Below are positions 14,439 to 17,211 of a DNA stretch of 17,211 nucleotides, piece by piece. Position 1 is the first letter of the stretch. Each line of letters starts with the position of its first letter. The notes beneath the pieces are model-generated. The model worked only from the letters and a program-made list of their open reading frames with translations. It was not told the DNA's origin and made no database searches. The translations under genes and the position numbers were made by a program. Source of the DNA: DASTDH01 sp041167675. Lineage in GTDB: Bacteria > Verrucomicrobiota > Verrucomicrobiia > Chthoniobacterales > JAFAMB01. Where the stretch lies: NCBI GenBank assembly GCA_041167675.1, contig JBEEIB010000641.1, forward strand, positions 1-17,211. Reading direction: 5' to 3'.

Positions 14439-14996
14439 CTACTGCAGTTCATCGAATCGGAGTTTTCGTTCTTTCAACTCGTTGATCCACTTTTGCGCGA
14501 ACCTGAGATCAAGTGTGAGCTGGCCCAAACGAGGCAGCGCCTCTGCTCGATTGTCCGGCCAACGTTCATCGATTTGTCGAAGCCGTTGCTCAAGCGAATC
14601 GCGCAAACCTTCCAAACCGGCAGAGAGCTCTTCAACCACGGCTAAGTTTTCCTGCAACAATTGAAGTTTTGCTGCTCTCAGAAGGTGGAGCGATTCCTGC
14701 GCGAGTTGATAATAGACCTCATCGAATCGATGCAGAGCTTCGGCAACCTTTCCAAACCATTGCTCGACTTCCGGACTGATCACTCGGCCCCGCAAACTCA
14801 TCGATTCAAGTACCAGCAAGTGTTCAAGCCGGCTCACCGTATCAGATAAAACTCGGAACGCTTCGTTGAGCACAACCGCTTCGCCGCGCTTCGCTGCTTG
14901 GTTCCCGGCATTCTTCCGGGCAAACCCATCGTTGAGTTTGCCTGCATCCAGCAGCGGACGGCGAGGAAGATCGAAGAGCGAAAAATAGTCGGTCAT
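14439..14996 (-). CDS. hscB: HscB-like J-domain co-chaperone lacking the HPD motif
   Basis: This is a 185-aa protein from the ATG at 14996, which overlaps the iscA stop (ATGA). The start MTDYFSLFDLPRRPLLD is a clear HscB/J-domain helix I, and VVLNEAFRVLSDTVSRLEHLLVLE (41-64) corresponds to J-domain helix III. The C-terminal helical bundle (about 80-180) matches the HscB scaffold-binding domain. Between Phe25 and Leu43, where E. coli HscB has helix II and the HPD loop, there is only ARKNAGNQAAKRGEAVV. The segment is about 14 residues shorter than usual and contains no HPD. Other frames do not restore it. It probably cannot stimulate Hsp70 ATPase in the standard way, although it may still bind a scaffold. 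Confidence 0.75.
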   Translation of the reverse strand: MTDYFSLFDLPRRPLLDAGKLNDGFARKNAGNQAAKRGEAVVLNEAFRVLSDTVSRLEHLLVLESMSLRGRVISPEVEQWFGKVAEALHRFDEVYYQLAQESLHLLRAAKLQLLQENLAVVEELSAGLEGLRDSLEQRLRQIDERWPDNRAEALPRLGQLTLDLRFAQKWINELKERKLRFDELQ

Positions 14997-15361
14997 GCGG
15001 AGAAGCTTTCGCCGCACGAACAATGAGCCACCGCATTTGGATTGGTAACTTTGAATCCGCCTTTCTGCAGATCCTCGCTGAAATCGACCGAGGAACCGCT
15101 GACAAATAAGGCAGTCTTCGGATCCACCACTACTCGCACGCGGTTGGACTCGACTAAGATGTCTCGGTTCGCTGGTCCATCGACCAAATCCATCTTGTAT
15201 TGCAGCCCAGAACAGCCCCCGCCGATCACCGCCACACGCAGGGCTCCCTGCGGCCGGCCTTGACGGGTCAACAGCTGAGAAAGCTTCGCTGCCGCGCTCT
15301 CCGTCACTTTGACCAGACGCTCGTTCCCAATTTTATAGCGGATTTCAATACCAGCACTCAC
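14993..15361 (-). CDS. iscA: IscA/ErpA-type A-type iron-sulfur carrier
   Basis: This 122-aa protein has the HesB/IscA fold, with the three conserved cysteines C50 (GGGCSGLQY), C114 and C116 (HCSCGESF) that bind iron or a transferable Fe-S cluster. The body VKVTESAAAKLSQLL (17-31) and LFVSGSSVDFSEDLQKGGF (85-103) is typical of the family. It begins with GTG at 15361, since no ATG is better placed. It is the first gene of the minus-strand iscA-hscB pair. IscA versus ErpA cannot be separated by eye. iscS, iscU and fdx are not in this window. Confidence 0.9.
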   Translation of the reverse strand: MSAGIEIRYKIGNERLVKVTESAAAKLSQLLTRQGRPQGALRVAVIGGGCSGLQYKMDLVDGPANRDILVESNRVRVVVDPKTALFVSGSSVDFSEDLQKGGFKVTNPNAVAHCSCGESFSA

Positions 15362-15421
15362 GGCGAGAATATGAGGTCCAGGCTACAAAAAGCAACTTTT
15401 AGGCCGCATAGAGGGCGGAAG

Positions 15422-15588
15422 ATGGAATGCGGATTTCGGATTGCGGAATTCGGAACGCTACGTAGCTCCTCTCGGTCGAAGTCCTTTAGTGCCCTCGTCG
15501 TACTCCCAGTTTCGCGGTCCGCCCAGCGGCGTTGTCCCTCGTCCTCCGTAAGTATTCCGCATTCCGCGATCCGAATTCCGCATTCCAT
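15422..15588. repeat. Inverted-repeat element with heptamer-built arms (MITE-like)
   Basis: The 35-bp arms at 15422-15456 and 15554-15588 are inverted copies matching at 31 of 35 positions. After the shared ATGGAATGC, each arm divides into 7-mers: GGATTTC, GGATTGC, GGAATTC on the left, and (reverse complement) GGAATTC, GGATCGC, GGAATGC on the right. They enclose 97 bp of noncoding DNA. The element fills most of the gap between the divergent iscA and MATE genes. No transposase is encoded, so any mobility would be in trans; the mobile nature is an inference. Confidence 0.65.
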
Positions 15589-15625
15589 TTGCTTTGGGTC
15601 GCTATCTCGATTTGCTGGTGGTCCC

Positions 15626-17011
15626 ATGGCCAGCCAACAAAAGCTCTTTATGCCGGAGCTGCGTACAACGCTCGCCCTCGCGATCCCAATGATGATTGGG
15701 CAGTTTGGCCAAATGCTCATGGGTATCACCGATACTCTGGTACTAGGTAGAGTCGGCGTCGTCCCCCTTGCAGCCGTAGGCTTTGCTAACACACTCCTAG
15801 GGACCCTGTACGTCGGCGGGATTGGGCTGTTGACGTCGATCGGCATTTTCGCGGCACAAGCTCACGGAGCGAATCTGGAGAAGGAAAAGATAGAAGTCAT
15901 GCGATCGGCTCTTTGGTTATCCATGTTGGCCGGTGCCGCGGCTGCGGCATTGATCTGGCTCCTCCTGCCGGTTCTTCATGTTTTTGGCCAACCGATTCCG
16001 ATCGAAACTGCAGCCAAGCCGTATCTCGCCATCGTCGGACTCTCGCTGGTCCCGGCTCTCGGTTCGATGGCGGCCAAAACTTTTTGTGAAGCCCTGGGGA
16101 AACCGGTCATCCCGACAGTGATCCTCTACATCGGGGTCACTTTGAACCTTCTATTGAATTTGCCATTGGTCTTCGGTTGGATGGGGATTCCAGCGCTCGG
16201 CCTACTCGGTTCCGCAATCGCCACATTCGTCTCCCGCTTCTTCGTGTTAGCAGGTACTCTGGCGTACGCGTTATTCCTTAGCCGGTTGCAATGGTCAGCG
16301 TTGGCATTTTCCCGGATCAATTGGCGCAGGGTCGCAGCCCTTTTTCGGGTTGGGTTGCCCGTCTGCTGCCAATATCTGGCTGAAGTTGGAGCGTTCAGCT
16401 TCGGGGCGGTTATGATGGGTTGGATCGGCACCGTGGCGCTGGCCAGTCATCAAGTGGTGCTGACTTGCGCGGCAACCACCTTTATGTTTCCGCTCGGCAT
16501 CTCCATTGCAGCGGCCGTTCGGATCGGTCACGCGGTCGGATCCCAAGCGCACGAAGGGCTGCGCCGAATCGCTTTCGGAGCCATTGGAATCTCCGCCATT
16601 GTCTCCGCCTGCTTTGCCATCATCTATTTTGCAGCGGGCCGCGAAACTGCCGGCTTGTTCACCAATGAGAGTGTGGTTCTCGATTTGGCGGCCCGCCTCA
16701 TGGTTGTCGCCGGGATTTTCCAGATCGCTGACGGAATTCAGGTGACTGCTGCCGGCTGTTTGCGCGGCTTAGCCGATGTCCGGCTCCCGATGCTGATTGG
16801 CTTTTTCTGTTATTGGGCCGTTGCTATGCCGGCCGCTTTTGTGACCGCGTTCATCGTCCCACTGGGAGCCATCGGTATCTGGATCGGACTCGCTGCCGGC
16901 CTGTTTGTCGCCGCCACGCTGCTCACCTGGCGTTTGTTCGGTATGACGCGCCCCGGTATTCGGGATCGCTTTGTTTTTTCCGGAACTGAAACGGCTGAGC
17001 CAACCCGGTAG
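15626..17011 (+). CDS. MATE family multidrug/Na+ efflux transporter
   Basis: This 461-aa inner-membrane antiporter starts at the ATG at 15626, preceded by a GGTGG Shine-Dalgarno-like stretch. The frame is open 142 codons further upstream, but that part is iscA antisense and the inverted-repeat element. The start ELRTTLALAIPMMIGQFGQMLMGITDTLVLGRVG (residues 9-42) is the hallmark MATE TM1-TM2 segment, repeated in the second half as FRVGLPVCCQYLAEVGAFSFGAVMMGWIG. About 12 hydrophobic segments are visible, and GLRGLADVRLPM-type residues (CLRGLADVRLPMLIGF) mark the conserved loop near TM10-11. Length is typical of NorM-like proteins (about 455-465 aa). Substrate and coupling ion cannot be read from the sequence. 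It diverges from iscA and stands alone. Confidence 0.92.
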   Translation: MASQQKLFMPELRTTLALAIPMMIGQFGQMLMGITDTLVLGRVGVVPLAAVGFANTLLGTLYVGGIGLLTSIGIFAAQAHGANLEKEKIEVMRSALWLSMLAGAAAAALIWLLLPVLHVFGQPIPIETAAKPYLAIVGLSLVPALGSMAAKTFCEALGKPVIPTVILYIGVTLNLLLNLPLVFGWMGIPALGLLGSAIATFVSRFFVLAGTLAYALFLSRLQWSALAFSRINWRRVAALFRVGLPVCCQYLAEVGAFSFGAVMMGWIGTVALASHQVVLTCAATTFMFPLGISIAAAVRIGHAVGSQAHEGLRRIAFGAIGISAIVSACFAIIYFAAGRETAGLFTNESVVLDLAARLMVVAGIFQIADGIQVTAAGCLRGLADVRLPMLIGFFCYWAVAMPAAFVTAFIVPLGAIGIWIGLAAGLFVAATLLTWRLFGMTRPGIRDRFVFSGTETAEPTR

Positions 17012-17074
17012 GGACCGGCTCCTGACTACGTCCGGCAGCCGCCCATACGCGTCAACTTAAGGAGACGACACGGG

Positions 17075-17159
17075 GAAAGGGCGAGCGGACGAAGGGCTCG
17101 GTGATCTGCCCATTGCGGCAGGGCGAAAACCTCGGCGCGCTTAGTAGGTACGCCCTTTC
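17075..17159. repeat. Inverted repeat in the terminal noncoding stretch
   Basis: GAAAGGGCG (17075-17083) and CGCCCTTTC (17151-17159) are perfect 9-bp inverted arms around a 67-nt centre containing GCCC and GGGC as an inner pair. It lies in the 200 bp after the MATE gene, where I see no convincing gene. It could be a structured RNA, the edge of a mobile element or chance. Confidence 0.3.
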
Positions 17160-17211
17160 GTTATGCTTTCCGATGCGCCGGGTTTGAGCCATTTCGTTAC
17201 CCGCCGATTAG

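Noticed and set aside
15422..15588. CRISPR array
   Set aside because: The repeat units are contiguous 7-mers in inverted arms without unique spacers, and no cas genes are present.
15200..15625. Upstream extension of the MATE gene by 142 codons
   Set aside because: It is antisense to iscA and then runs through the inverted-repeat element; MATE proteins start near residue 143 of that frame.

Overview
This 17.2-kb window is bacterial chromosome with moderate GC, tightly packed genes, and short operons pointing in both directions. The mix suggests a PVC-group bacterium, most likely a soil Verrucomicrobiota. It has a GxxExxY-family protein, an iscA/hscB/hscA iron-sulfur set, few recognisable Shine-Dalgarno sites, several GTG starts, and intergenic DNA carrying 7-bp-periodic repeats. 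This placement is an inference from gene content, not proven.

Left part (1-4765). A GxxExxY protein follows an AT-rich promoter-like stretch. A minus-strand pair, a DUF4406 nucleoside-deoxyribosyltransferase-like protein and a NudK-type Nudix hydrolase, diverges from a LysR-type regulator. A perfect 21-bp palindrome with an ATC-N9-GAT core lies between them. The lysR gene ends in an imperfect hairpin repeat. Beyond it come a block of five GGTGANN heptamers, a fumarylacetoacetate-hydrolase-family gene, an unrecognised 275-aa protein and a tRNA-His, all three genes on the minus strand.

Centre (4965-12364) is a signalling island. One plus-strand operon encodes an exported type-I periplasmic binding protein, a 1055-aa transmembrane CheA-like kinase (extracytoplasmic Cache-like sensor, HAMP, PAS-like, HPt, duplicated helix, HATPase), a single-domain receiver and a CheX-type phosphatase. 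There is no CheW, MCP, CheR/CheB or transporter permease in the window. Its parts suggest a self-contained ligand-to-phosphorelay circuit. A strong hairpin plus T-tract terminator separates it from a PhoB/PhoR-like two-component pair whose genes overlap by 4 bp.

Right part (12367-17211). On the minus strand lie hscA (Hsp70), and upstream of it hscB and iscA, which overlap by 4 bp. The HscB-like J protein lacks the HPD tripeptide normally required to stimulate Hsp70. A 167-bp inverted-repeat element whose 35-bp arms are built from GGAWTNC-like heptamers separates iscA from a divergent MATE efflux gene. The last 200 bp hold no recognisable gene.

The most interesting items are the binding protein-CheA-like kinase-receiver-CheX cassette, the HPD-less HscB, and the two heptamer-periodic intergenic repeats.
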